Origin: Congeria kusceri
Taxonomy: Eukaryota; Mollusca; Bivalvia; Myida; Dreissenidae
Reading direction: 5' to 3'
DNA: 64,000 bases
Assembly: GCA_027627225.1 (NCBI GenBank)
Contig: CM051027.1
Coordinates: forward strand, 83,701,951-83,765,950
This document shows, piece after piece, positions 44,501 to 59,500 of the stretch (positions are counted from its first letter, which is position 1; each line of letters begins with the position of its first letter). The translations under genes were made by a program, and so were the position numbers. The notes beneath the pieces are model-generated. The model saw only the letters and a program-made list of their open reading frames with translations. It was not told the DNA's origin and did no database searches.

Positions 44501-47500
44501 GTGCTCCATGATGTGCTTTATAGGTTACTTTGACAACAAATCTGTTGATCATAATGAGAGTAAGCAATATGAACTTAGAATATACAACTTTTGAAAATAT
44601 TACCTTCTACTTAAGGTAGAAAGATCCTAATGACTTCGGAAATACTTGCGAAATATCGGTTAACTTTGACCCATTCGCCACTAACCGTAAATCTAATCGA
44701 TCTGATCCGAAACAGAAATTATTTTCGCGAAATAACATTAAAGCAAAAATAATTCATTTAATATCGATACTGCTATTAGATTACAATTAGAAGAGAAAAA
44801 ATATTTTAACACAGAAGGAAAATATTTGCTTTTTTACTTGTCTTATTTTTCATAATTTTCATTTTTTTTAAAACATAGGGTTGCTTCACTCCAAATGTTA
44901 TACCTTGAGATTTTTGTGGTGAACCTATGTCGATTTATACCTTTTTCCTCTCAGATACGGTTATATTATATTTTGATATTACTGATTTTGACATACTATG
45001 AAACAAAAAATACAAAAATGGTGTTAGGCGTATTTTTACTGTAATGAAGTATTGTTGGTCAACTTTAGTACTTATGTTTGTTATACTTTTTCATAAGATA
45101 CATCTTTAACGTATGAATTAAAGCAATTTAGGAATAAATAAAATACATTTTGACAATATGTCAGTCATTTTTGTAAGTGTACCCCATCAAAATTTTAGGA
45201 TGAAGTAGAAAAATAAGGGGTTATAACAAAAATCGCATTTTTTTCAAACGTGTGGTTAGATTTTGTTTATATTTCACAGTTAAGTCTCATAATAGATTTA
45301 ACGATCAAAGATAATAAGAAAGTCTGAAAAAAGTCCCATTAAATTGTCAAATGGTACTAATTATTGTTAAAGATGTAGCTAAAGAGTCCAAACTTTACGG
45401 ACATCTCCATAAAACTGTTTTTGGTATTTAGTTCACCTTGGCTGATTGCTTTCTTCTTCTTGGCCCCTCTCTCATTACGTCTGCGCTCCAGCTCCTTGTA
45501 GGCCTCCGCTGCCTGTTGGAGCCGTGAGACGAACTTCTCAATGTCGTCAAAACAGTTGTTCAGTAATTGCTGAAATGATGAGATGAGCATTTGAGTGCTG
45601 GGAAATGACTCCGTAAAAGTTGCAAGTTAATTTGCTTTGACTTGCTGAAATGAACTGATCTAACTAGAATTGTCAATGAGTGACGGATATACCCCCACAA
45701 AATGGCCTTGTCACAAAACTATGGCATCCATTCGAAAGAAATGGACAGAGACAGAATGCTTTAATTTGTGAATGGTCAACAGTGTATTTTGAAAAATTTA
45801 ATTTCAATAGGAGCCATAACTCTGTCAACATTTAGTGGTTTGTAACCAAATTTTAACTTGATCTGTATTTTATGACGTTACACCTATGTACCAAAAATAA
45901 TTTAAATATGTGAAGCCTTTCATGAGTTATTGTCCATGTTTTTCGTAAAAAAGGGGCCATAGCTGTGTCAAAATTTAGTGGTTTGTAACCAAAGTCGAAC
46001 ATGACCTGTAGTTTATGATGCTACACGTGTACCAATTATTATTTAAATATGTCAAGCCATTGTTGAGTTATCGTCAGGAAACCATGTTTTTAGGGAATTT
46101 AAGTCAAATTAAGGGCCATAACTCTGTCAAAATTTAGTGGTTTGTAACCAAAGTCGAACTTCACCTGTGTTCTATGATGTTACACCGGAAACGAAAAACC
46201 AACAGACAGACAGACAGACGGACCAACAAGCTCACTCCTATTTATCATTTTGAAAATGGAACATACTTCTGATGAACATTCATCAACAGTAATCAACAAC
46301 AAACAACACACAATAAAATCCACTGTTACCAGCCTAAAAATAAGCTATTTGTCTTTACAATCAGAATATAACTCGTGTCCAGTTATTTGGCAGAACAACA
46401 ATTAAAGACATAATTTCACTAAAATCAATGATAAATGATCCAAAGTTTTACAAGCAATTAACAGTTAAACTCCACCTACCACGTCTCTTTCTAGGACCTC
46501 GTTCTGCCCGCTGTCCATGTCGTCTCTGTACGCGAACCCAGCCCTCGTCTGTGACAACACCCCACCTCCCCCCAGGTATGCACCTGTGCTACGACCTGCC
46601 ACAACACATTGAATAGTTTAATTTTCCACCTAACAATAGCAGAATTCTGCATATGTCACTTGACAATGTCAGTCACTGAAAGGAGCAGTTTGGTGAAGCC
46701 AGGCCAAATTCTTATGTAGTTACTTGCAAGCAAGAAACTGTTACAAGCCCACTTATATAAAACTGAGAATTTGAGTAAGCTTGGTTCAAAATGTACACGA
46801 CTTGTGCTAATTTTTACCACTGCAATATTTCTGAGAACAAGGACAGTAACAGTCTTTAGCCATTGCATTTCTCTTGCGTATTATTCACATATACATTTAT
46901 CTTTTATTACACAACTTTTCTTATTGCCCAGTATCATTAAAATGTAAATTTAACAAAGATACTGACTTACCAAGTTCAGCTACGAAATTATTCATTATGA
47001 GGAAATTTTAATGTAATTACCCAAATGTCTGCCACAAAACAAATAATAGCTGTACAAATAAACATGATCATGTTATTGGACTAAAATAAGAACTACAAAA
47101 TCTGCATTTAATACACAATAACAAAAACTAACAGAATAACAGTCATTATATTTTACATGGTGCTTTAATTATTAGCTTCATAATATTTGTTGTTAGTATA
47201 ATAATGTTAGTCTGCACTTACTTCAGTAACATATAACCATTTATTACACAGTACAGTTTTTCAGTATATCAAACTATAGCCTTAAACAACTTTGTGTTAA
47301 TAAGTTAATATACATGTAAAAGACTGAGGTTACAACAAACCAACACCCGAATGTTTCATACATGGTTGATAAATGAGGCTAACATAGGTGTCATACAATA
47401 AAAAAACCCACATACAACAAGATGCATGATGTTACAATGAGATAACATCACACAAACAGGAAATAGCCACTGGTTAAAGACTGGGAGAACAAGAAACTAA

Positions 47501-50500
47501 GAAATGCGACAACAGGAAAAATATTGTCCAATACCATTGAATAACAACTGGTAAACATCTTCTATCTTGCGGATAAAAATATGTAAACAAAGTATGACGT
47601 TTCAATGTTTATCTGCCTTTAATTGGGTCATAACTAAACATGGATGTCATATCAATGATGAAATGATTGAAATTTGCCTTGGAAATGCAATAAGCATCTT
47701 CACCTGCTTATATCTACAAATATACATGTTCAACAAATGTTTGTGAAATTTCTCGAATTTGTGTCATGTCTCAGCTGCCCCTGCAAATTGTTTCGGCAAT
47801 TCATCACAGCAAATGTTTCGTTGTCGTTTATTTTTATATCAATCTTCTTGTGCAGTTTGCTTTCAACACAGGCAGACGTTTATCATTTGTTGAGACTCTT
47901 GCAATTAATATTCATGACATTATGAAAACATTATCATTGAAATTGGGCCTTATTTATTGTGTGTGCAAATGCATATTAATCATGTTTATATTGCTCTTGA
48001 GAAAAACTGGTTTTATTGTTAAAAGTTCTAGTTTTAGAATGTAGCATGCAGAACAGAACATAATTTATGCTTGTTTGTTTGTTGTTTATTTATTTGGATT
48101 TTTCAGCGTTTTTAACAGTATTTCAGTCATATCACGGAGGTCAGTTAACCTACTCACACTTTTCCTGGGCAAGCTTAGCCCATCTAAGCGGTTTACCAGT
48201 ACTAAGTGCACATACTTATGCCAGTAACTGACAACTGCCCTACTTGAATAAGAGGTAGGGGGAGAATGGCCGTAGAAATAATTTCATGACCAATCCCCAC
48301 ACAAATTATGTGGCCGGGCTGGGATTCGAACTCACGATCTCTGGATTGTCAGTCCAGCGCTCTACCAACTGAGCTAGCCGGGCCCGGTTAATTTATGCTT
48401 GTTTTAAAGGGTCTGGTTTTATCAGATAAGAAAAACATGGTTAACATTTAGATAATATTGCAAAAGACAAAAAGTAAATGAACAATTATGTAAACAATTC
48501 GGTAATACTGAAGTACATTATAGTAACAAAAACTGAGGATTTTCAATAAACATCAATAAATACCATTTTTATTATGTATTGCACTTTGAATTAGAAATAT
48601 ATTCATCACATTAAACCAATTTCCATCAAAACATGGCAACTATCTTATAAAAAGTGAATATTTTTTAACTTGTTGTCTTCAATCATAACATTCATTTGTA
48701 TATACAATCCACAAATAGCTTTTTGGGTAAGCTACAGTCATTATTAACTACTCGTTTTTGCATAACTTAAATTGTAGCCAACATAAAAGATATTCAGTCT
48801 GTAATTATAATAAAAATCCAGCGTCACCGACATTCGTTTATAGCAGGGCAGCTTAAATTGCACTAGAGGGGATACAGTACATCAATTAAACCTTACAGCA
48901 TGATTTATAAAAGAATTACAGCAAAAAATACTGTAGAAACAGAAGAATGTGAGCCCTGAACAACCATATACCGCCTTTGGCTGTGTTTTTGAATGAACAA
49001 AGTAAAATTCAATTTATATTTAAAACGTAAAATCTCTAATCTAGGACTTATGTTATGAAACATTTAAATTAAAATTATTTAAACAAATGAATCGCAATGT
49101 AAATATGAAACATATGAAAAACTAAAAATGTGTCCAAAGACAAGGATGCCCCCACCTATGCAGCTATTTCTACATGGCATCATTTTTTCTGTGTGCATAC
49201 AAATAATTTTGCAAAAAGAGAATTGTCCTTTTATATTTTACTTTCTGCTAATGTATTCTTTTATTGTGTTAAGTAATTTGGATATCACCAAATAATTTCA
49301 GTCCTGACAAAAAAATAAATAAAGGGTAGTAATTAAAACTTAAAGGCAATTATAAGTTATGGTTCTTGTATGCTTCACTTACTCTAGCAATCTTAAATCA
49401 TTCTGTGCAAAATCAACAAAATGCCTTTTATCATTTTTGAAATATGCTTTGCACACTCCTGAATTAGGGAAGTAATTCACTAACTTCAAAAGACAGGTTT
49501 GTGCATGCAACACATCATCCGGTGATTGTGATCATTTCTGCCAATTTATCTGAAATCCCTGCATGCATGACAATATTATGCTCTGGAAAAATATTTGACC
49601 TTTGACCTTGATTGATGACCTCGAACTTTCAGCTACAGACCTGGTTCTTGAACGCCACATGCCATCTCATCATGCTTACCACTTCTGCCAAGTTATTTGA
49701 AAAATTTTCATGCCGGACAAAATAATGTTCCAGACAGAATCCATGACTTATACCTAACACTTGACCTTTAATTGACATTGACCTTCGACCTAGTTTTTGC
49801 GGACGACACATCCTCTTATAATGGTTATCACTTCTGCAAAGTTACTTGAAAATCCTTCAATGCTGGACAAAGTTATTGCCTGGACAACAATCTTAACATA
49901 TATACATATACTTGACCCTAAAGTGTGAACTTGACCTTGAACCAAGGCACCTGGTTCTTGCATGTGACATTGCAGCATAATGCTTATCACTTATGCCAAG
50001 TTGTTTGAAAATCCTTCCCTGCTGGACAACATTCTATTTGACCTTTGACCTTTTAGTGTGACCTTGACATTATACAAAGGGACCTGGTTCTTGCGCGCAA
50101 CACACCGACACACCATGCTTAGCACTTTGGCCAAGTTAGTTTAAAATCCTTCCCTGATGGACAAAATTATGCTTCAGACAGTATCTGTGGCTTAAATGAC
50201 CATTCACCTTTAAGTGTGACCTTGGACCTAGGGACCTGGTTCTTGCACGCAACACACGGTCAACACAATGATGCTCCTAACATGGATAGAAGGCTTAAAT
50301 TCTTATATTTGACCTTTGACCTTTAAGTGTGACCTTAACCTTGGTCCTAGGGATCTGGTTGTTGCACGCGACACACCGTCTCACCAAGCTCAACACTTGT
50401 GCCAAGTTATTTAAAATTCCTTCCATGCTGGACAAAATTATGCTCCAAACAGGGTATACGGTTTAAATTTTTAAATTTGACCTTTGACCTTTAAGTTGAC

Positions 50501-53500
50501 CTTGACTTTGGACTAAGGCACCTGGTTCTTGGACGCGTCACACCGTCTCACCATGCTCAACACTTCTGCCAAGTTATTTGAAATTCCTTCCATGCTGCAC
50601 AAAATTATTCTCTGGACAGGGATAGGCTTAAATTCTTATATTTGACCTTTGACCTTTAAGTGAGACCTTGACCTTGGACTTAGGGATCTGGATCCTGCGC
50701 GCGACACACCGTCTCACCATGCTTAACACTTGTGCCAAGTTATTTGAAATTCCATCCATGCTAGACAAAATTATGCTCCGGACAAGGTCTATGGCTTAAA
50801 TTCTTATATTTGACCTTTGACCATTAAGTGTGACCTTGAACTTGGACCTAGAGACCTGTTCCTTGCGCGCAACACACTGTCTCACCATGCTCAACACTTG
50901 TGCCAAGTCATTTCAAATTCCTTCTATGCTGGACAAAATTATGCTCCGGACTAGGATAGAAAGCTAAAATACTTATATTTGACCTTTGACCTTTAAGTGT
51001 GACCTTCACCTTGGACCTAGGAACCTGGTTCCTGCGCCCGACACACCGTCTCATTATGCTTTACATTTCTGCCAAGTTATATGAAAATCCTTCAATGCTG
51101 GACAAAGTTATTGTGCAGACAAGAATCTGAACATACGTACACACATACGTACCCACGGACAGGGTAAACTCTTTATGTCCCCCCATCATTGATGGTGGGG
51201 GCATAACAATACATTTTGGCCATCTGAAATGTTTTTGTAACACAATGTACTAAGACTCCAGTTTCAACTGAAACTGTGATACGAAAATACTAATTTACAT
51301 GGTATTAATTTCTTTGCCAGGCTGTTTCATTCCGTGACACATTTTGCAAAATTATATAAATCAAATGTACAATGGCATGTTTGCCTTATAAGAACCGTTT
51401 TGAATTATACATTACTGGTGCATGACTTCGGTAATAAAAAAACACCCCCATCGTGCACGTTGCAAAATTTGCTGCGGGGTTTACCTTGTCTTAGTTATGT
51501 TTAATGTCAGCCTGAAACCTACAATAATGTCGCTAGGTTTAAGGTATGCAATAATTTGTTAACAAAAATTGTAAAGCGTTCAAATATATACAAATACTCA
51601 ACCATGGTCAGTGTACATGCATGTTGCCGGGCAACCATCCATCTCATGGCTTCATGCTGTATGTAACTGTGTATTTAACATTAATGATGTATCATCCATA
51701 ATTCACACCTGCTTGTGTAAGTGATCATGCAATTTAGTTTCCAATTTAGTTCTGTTAGCATTACTTAGGATCATTTGAAAGATAATTTTTACATTGCAAT
51801 GCATTATCAAAACTATGTCTGATAGTTTTATCTCTCATTTGCAATGCATTATGAAAGCTATGTCTGATAGTTTTATCTCTCATGTCATAAGATAATAACA
51901 ATAAAAATTTGGTTTTATTTTGGTAAATAACCAAAACATTACAACTACTTTATTAAATTTTGTAAGGAGTAATTGTTGTCAACAAATATAAGCAAGAATA
52001 TGAAGAATACCTTATTGCAACCATGACAAAATACAGATATATTAAGCATTCAATGCAGCGAATAGATAATTTTAGTGAGAGGTTCTCTGTGTTAGACATT
52101 CACATTCGTCGATACATTATCCTGTGTGTTACTCATATATCCGAGGCATTCCTATATGAAGTACATGTTTGGCATTCCAGCTACCTGAGTCCACTTCATC
52201 CACCCCCCAATTCTCGACAGTGGCACCATCCCAGTTCTCCCTTCCAAGCATGAACTCCAGCCTCTGTTTCTCTCGCATCGAGTTTGTGTACAGGTTCCCT
52301 GCCGATGCCGATTTTGACTTGGAGAGGGCAGGCATTGCAGTGCTGCTGTACTCAAGGTCACGATTCTCTACGGGAGGCTTCCGCTTGCTTGTGCTCTTAT
52401 GCAGAGTGAAATGGAACCATTTTTTGCCCTTCTTTTTTCCCTTCTTGCCAATGCCATTTTCAGAATTGATAGCTCCCGCACTCCACGTACCGAAGTTATT
52501 TCCTGCACCCTTTTTGCTTTTTTTATCCACATATTTCTCAGTATGAATGGTCTCGGTGTAGTGATAGGGGTTGTCTCCCATGGTTCGGGGGTAGTCGATG
52601 GGCAGGAAGTGTCCGTGGGGAGCAGTTCGGTACACAGGATCAACGTACATTGGACTGGTCGAGTAATGGTCGTGAATCATACTGCTTGCTATCATTGCAT
52701 GCAAGACGGTAAGAATATAACATTGAACTGAGTAGTACTGTGATATTTTGAAATTAAATCAGAATTAAAGAACAAGGATAATTTCTTTAATTTAAAGTTC
52801 AACATGAAGAATAAGGTGTTCAATTACATGACACATCTTTGGTTCTCTTAACCATTAACAGTTACTGTACACATAATGACATGCATTGTTTTCATTAAGA
52901 ATAAAATGCGATAATGGCATTAATTTGTAAACAGAATGACTATAGAAACCTGATTTTTTTGTTTACACACATTTTTTAGCCACAGTTTATCAAACGAAAC
53001 GTACCGATAAACAATAGCAGACTTTAATTAAGGTAGGAGGAAGGTAAAACTACATACACGTGTGATAAAGAAAAAGTGTGTTAGCTGAACAGAGTAAGAC
53101 AATTACATCTTTCAGGAATCCTACACATTTTTCTGTAGCCTGCATATTACTTGGAAACACCTTGAGAATTATTTCAAAATACTGACATTTGTGTTGTTAT
53201 TAGCCAAGAAAAAACAAGTAAATCTATAGCAACTGATTGTAAGATTCCTGCCAGATTTAGCTACACTGGAAACAAAGTAATGTTGGATAAATCTAATGAG
53301 GAGAGGCTACACTATACTATTCAGTGCAGGACCAGTCAACAAAGGGTTTTGTTTGTTTGTCTGTTTGGATTTTTCGCCATTATTTACAGTATTTCAGTCA
53401 TGTCACGGCGTTCAGTTAACCTGCTGGTAACCACTTTTCCTGGGCAAGCTTAGCCCATCTAAGCGGTTTACCAGTACTAAGTGCACATACTTATGCCAGT

Positions 53501-56500
53501 AACTGACAACTGCCCTACTTGAATCTGAGGTAGGGGGGGAATGGCCATAGAAATAATTTCATGATCAATCACCATACATGTTATGTGGGCGGGCTGGGGT
53601 TCGAACTCACGATCCCCGGATTGACAGTCCAGCGTGCTACCAACTGAGCTAGGGTTGGATTCCCAGCTTAAATTGCTTAAATTACTTTCAAATGCAACAT
53701 TAACACCAAAATGTGATCAAAACACTTTGTTGACTTTTCCAGAATGACTTCATAACATTACACGGTCTTCCTCCGAGATTTTTCACACTATTTCAAAACT
53801 ATGTTATTTTTAAAGCACACAGAAACCAGAAATTTAAGTCTTAATGAAACAAAAAGCCACATGTTCACACTTCTGAAAGCAGAAAGATGAAATATTGAAT
53901 CATCAATTTAGAGTTCCAATCAAAGTCGAACACTTAAGATTTTTAACAATTAGAAGAAAAAAACACAAAGCTTGATGCTGAAAGACACTGCATAGACCGT
54001 TATGATAATGTTACAAACCATCGCCAAATCTGCGCGATTCATTGAAACTGGTGTCAGCTAGGTGCGTTTGTTTAAGGCTAGCCGCTAGCGGAACCTCCGG
54101 CCCTGGGTAAGAACCGGGAGGCTCACCAAAGCTAGAGTTCTGTGCACTGTTACCGATATATGGTGGCTCAGGGGCAGGAACTCTTGGTGGTGGCGGTATG
54201 AAAGCACTGTAATAAGAGAGAGGTATTGAGTTATTGTTTATGCATGGTAATTTATTGTACAACGAGATTTAATTGACGTGTTTAGCCATTCAGAAACGAG
54301 GGCTTTTAAGACGTCTTGTATAAACATTTGAGGGGCGTCGTGGGAAAACCTGTCTTAATGCATGTGCGTAAAGTGTCGTCCCGGATTAGCCTGTGCAGTC
54401 CGCACAGGCTAATCCAGGACGGCACTTTCCGCTGACAGAGGATTTATGTTTAGAAGAGACTTCCTTGAAACAGAAAATACCATAAAAGCGGAAAGTGCCG
54501 TCCTTGATTAGCCTGTGCGGACTGCACAGGCTAATCCGGGACAACACTTTACGCACATGCATTAAGACCTGTTTTCTCACGACGTGCCACATTTGTATGC
54601 TGTCAACGGTGTTCTGAGTTTTATCTAAGTAGGCTAGGTTATAAATCCAATCGCCTACCGTCAATCGATTTGTGCAATTGACCAACTGAAAATATTTTGG
54701 CTACGACTGCATCCTGACTTTAACGTAATATTCTTCTACTGAAATTGGTTAAAACATCTATTAACTAAGCATAAGATAATCCTTAATATAAAAGTCCTAA
54801 ATTAATAAATAACAAGGTTCACGCATGCTTACAAGCATACTCTGAGTCTTGAATCAGCCAAAGAAAAGAACTGGTCATTGTATTGCACATGCTTAAAGAA
54901 ACACATGGCTTTTAACATTTTTTAAAGAAAGTCAAATAACTGTCAAGGAAGCCAACTTACTCTGGGGGCCCACTTCTACCAGCACTTTCACCTTTAGCTC
55001 TGAGAATCTCATCTACAATGTTGTGTGACTGAAAACCACCAACACCACATCACAACCTGGACACAAGTCTTTATACTGCATGATCAACACTTATGTAAAT
55101 GCAATTTTTTTTTTATATATTTTATACATTTATATTACTATGTACTTAATAGAGTGCAAATCTATGATAATTCTTGTATTAAATATAAAGAGCAGTTTGT
55201 GTTTTTTTTCAGCCATTGGGTGAATGGAGACAATGCCAATTGGTAAGGGAAAATCCATATAATCGAAATTACGAAAATCTAGACATGAAAGAAAACGATA
55301 TAAATACAATATACAAAGCTTGTTCTCAATTTTATCTTGAAAATACTGGGCCCATATTTATAAAGATTCTTAAGCCATTCTTAACTTAAGTTGAACATAA
55401 GTCAAAATTAGAATTTGTGTTTAAAACACCATGCTTTGGAACATTTGCATGACTAATGCTAGATATTAACACACTTCGAATTGTATTGCAAATTATGTGT
55501 CAAAATCTTTAAGAAATGCATTACTTTGTCAGAAAATCCAATAATTACATTTGAGAATTTTAAGACATTTCTTAATTTTGACTCAGATTCTTTATAAATA
55601 CCAGCCCTGATAATTATGTTCATTTCCTTCTAATGCAACCACTCAAGACATCAAGGTGAAATATTTTAATATTTTAAGACTTTAGAGGGAAAAATATATA
55701 CTCCTGATCTGGGGGAATGGGGCCCTATACTGACCCCAAATACTGAACAGTAAACATAGTTTTGCACAAAGCCTTCAAATTCTGGCAAATACATGTTGTT
55801 ATGTAACTTACTGGAGCATTGATGCTTTGGAATATATGCATATCAGAGGCACTGTTTTTGCGACGTGGATCATCCAGAATTGTGAACAGCAGCAGGTTGT
55901 TGTATGTTTCCTTGTTGTCGTTTTTCAGCACTGCCGTCGGCTCATATACATTGGCCATCGGAAACCGCTCCAACTCATCCTAATGACAAGAAATGAGGCA
56001 TGTCATGGGAAACTCTGGCTTAATGCATGTTCGTAAAGTGTGGTCCCGGATCAGCCTGTGCTGCCTAAACATAAATCCACTTCAGGCGCAGTGTCATCCC
56101 GGATAAGCCTGTGCTGATTGCACAGGCTGATTCCGGACGACACTACGCACGTGCATTAAGCTCCGTTTTCACGACACGCCTCAAATATACACAATCAAAC
56201 AACAGGGATGGAGGTGCAAGCAGTCCACAATTAGATTACCTTGACAACACAAGTGGCATTTAAAATATATCATCATCAGATTTCAAAATATTTTTTATTT
56301 TAATATTTGGTGGTTTTTGTGAACTTGCTACAGAACAGAGTCCCATTATAAATCATTATCAGTCGCCTACAAAATATTATATTAATTGTTACTTAGTTAA
56401 GGTAACTTGTCGATGTACTCAGCATTACACACCCCGTTTCCTTTGTCGATGATGACGATGTGGAAGCGCTCGATGATCAGGGAACACCGCATTGTCCAGA

Positions 56501-59500
56501 TCCCTGTCGTGCTTTCCATCTGTTTGAGTTTTGTGAGGCCATCCTCGGGGTTCGTTATACCTACAACACAGATCAGAGTTCAAGAAAGCTGCTGTCATGG
56601 TCACTCTTCAGTTTCTAATTAAGACAATCTGATTAAAATCAGCTCCTAAAATGTGCTACACATTAAGACAACTACTTACATAAGGAAGCTCAAGCACTTT
56701 GATCAGATTGCTCATAAGACCACAAATCCATAAACAATTCTTACAGATCAAGACCCCACAACTATGAACAATTCGATTTAAATATTAACCAATGAAATTC
56801 AAAGCCAAAATGTAACAACCTATTTCATTGGTCAATATTTTAAGTGAAGACTCAAAGCCAAAATGTAACAACCTATTTCACTGGTAAAAATTTTAAGTGA
56901 AGACGCAAAGCCAAAATGTAACAACCTATTTCATTGGTCAATATTTTAAATGAGACTCAAAGCCCAAATGTAACAACCTATTTCATTGATCAATATTTTA
57001 AATGAGACTCAAAGCCAAAATGTAACAACCTATTTCATTGGTCAATATTTTAAATGAGACTCAAAGCCAAAATGTAACAACCTATTTCATTGGTCAATAT
57101 TTTAAGTGAACACTAAGTCTGAGATTGAGAACTTTCGTAGTCTATTATCCAAGACTCGTACGCTATATACACAATTATTGAATGTCAGAGTAACAACAAA
57201 CTAAATGAAACAAATATTTTCAACTGCTAATTTTTTTCTGAACAATAATGCCAGATGCCAGAGTAACAACAGACTAATTAAAACTAATATTTTCTACAGC
57301 CATTTTTTTTCTGCAGAAAAATGCACATTCTTTTGTGAACAAATCATACAACTGGATGATCAAGTTACACCTCAATCAACCTTATAGATTTATGTACACA
57401 GTTATGGCAGATCTCAAACTTCCTTAATAAGCAAGGCAGACGTCATACCCGATTTGTTTGTGTAGGTGGCGAGGTGATCAACCTCATATGTGGGTTCTCT
57501 CCCTTCACGCATTTCAAAACTGTTGTGCTCTGAAAAATACAAAACTTCCCGCATTATTAATTCAATATAAATGACTGGATTACTTTGTTGCAATTTTTGG
57601 CATTTTTTCCAATAGATTGTAATGATTTTGATTATGAACAATAGTCCCAGAGCCGCAGAACACATATCTGATTTTGAAGAAATGGTGTCACAAAAAAATC
57701 ACAAGTAAACATGATAAGTATTAAATCAAAACAACTCCCCAGCAAATCTTGTTGTGTTCCTGTCAAAGTCTGAAATTTTGGTGAACATATAGCAATTGAA
57801 ACTGAAGTAAAATCAATAGATAACATAAATTAGCGTAGATATCAAATAGAAACCTAGATCTACCATTTCAAAATGCACATACCAAAAAGGAACTTTGAAC
57901 TTTTAAACCTCCTTATGAAACATTAATATGAGTCGTCATTTCCTATAGCTAAAAACTTAGAACTTGTCATATATTTCCTCTGTCATCACATTTGTCATTA
58001 ACAAAAAGGTCTGATTAAGGAGCCTTCTCAGGATACCAGTGGACCACCACATTTTGAGGAGATAAGAAAATGTCCGGTGTTGACACCTGAGGTGGTCAAG
58101 TGGAGTTAAAACAATATAAACAGTTATCATGACGTCCAATTTTGTATTATTTTCTCCTTCTAACGGTACATTTTCAAAAATCTGGTAATTTCAAAATGTT
58201 TGTGGTAACTCTAAATACCAGAAAATTTGGACAGTAGTTGCATCATCATGAGCATTAATCATGTCTAATAAGACAACGAATTGAAGGAAACAACAAAGGT
58301 TACATGGGAAAAAGCATAATACATTTCACAAAATATTTCAAAGCCACATGTGCAGTCAAAGAGACTGCATGCCATTGAAATCTTCTTTTCACCACATGGT
58401 GAGACTGTAACAGTAATGTATTGGACACCTGTAGCTCATTTATACACACTTAATCCTTAACCCCCAAGTATGTACATAAAACCTAAATGTGCTTAAAGAC
58501 ATCTGTGGTTGTATTTCAACACGGCAAGTTTCAACTAAACTGCAAGCGATCGATCTATGTTATTTTACGTTTTTACAATTATTATCAACTGAAAATGCAG
58601 CTTGTACACCTGACATAAATAAAGTCCACATGAAAAGCTGGCTAGGTGTCCAGGATTTTCAGAACACACAACAATTTTAGTAAAGTAGACATTTTTAATG
58701 CAAATAAAGTCCATTATTGCTGTGAAATTATGGCAACTTTTTATAAACTTCATATAACTGCACTATGGACACTTAATTTCAAATGTTGACATTTGGCATA
58801 GGTACACTAGTTTCGTTTGTTTGTTTGTTTGGAATTTTTTGCTGTTTTTAACAGTATTTCAGTAATATCACGGCGGACAGTTAACCTACTCACAATGAAC
58901 AACAATTATAGAATGTTGTGTTGTGAATATGAACATTGGAGAAAATGTCACTTTACTTAGTAGTTGAATTTGGGTTCTTAATTTATTATGAGAATTAATC
59001 TACAGGCAGAATGCAAAATAATAAGGCGGCTGTACCGCTGCAGCTTTGGGTCCCAATATCAGAAACTTCATTATCATTGAGCTACCCCTAAATATTGTTC
59101 AATTGTGCTCATATTTTGCCAAATTAATTTGTTTATATATAGGAACAAAATGAGAGGGTAAGAAGATCATATTTCAAAAGTTCAAAAATAAGCTCCACAT
59201 TTTTCCTGGGCAAGCTTAGCCGATTTAAGCTGGTTTACCAGTACTAAGTGCACATACTTATGCATGTAACTGACAACTGCCCTACTTATATCAGAGGTAA
59301 GGGGAGAATGGCCGTAGAAATAATTTCATGACCAATCCCCACACAAGTTATGTGACTGGGCTGGGGTTCGAACTCACGATCCCCGGATTGACAGTCCAGC
59401 GCTCTACCAACTGAGCTAGCCGGGCCCAGTAGGTACACTTGTAATGATTAATATAGATAATTTAACGTAACATAACAGAGCGATATGTTTCATGTTTATT

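Noticed and set aside
48310..48386. A tRNA gene with a GTC (Asp-like) anticodon on the minus strand
   Set aside because: The T arm does not pair properly, and the same head recurs with the same long body and tail at 53346 and 59196, so it is the head of a SINE.
52169..52731. Plus-strand frames of 110-125 codons
   Set aside because: They are antisense shadows of the 504-nt EPS8 exon.
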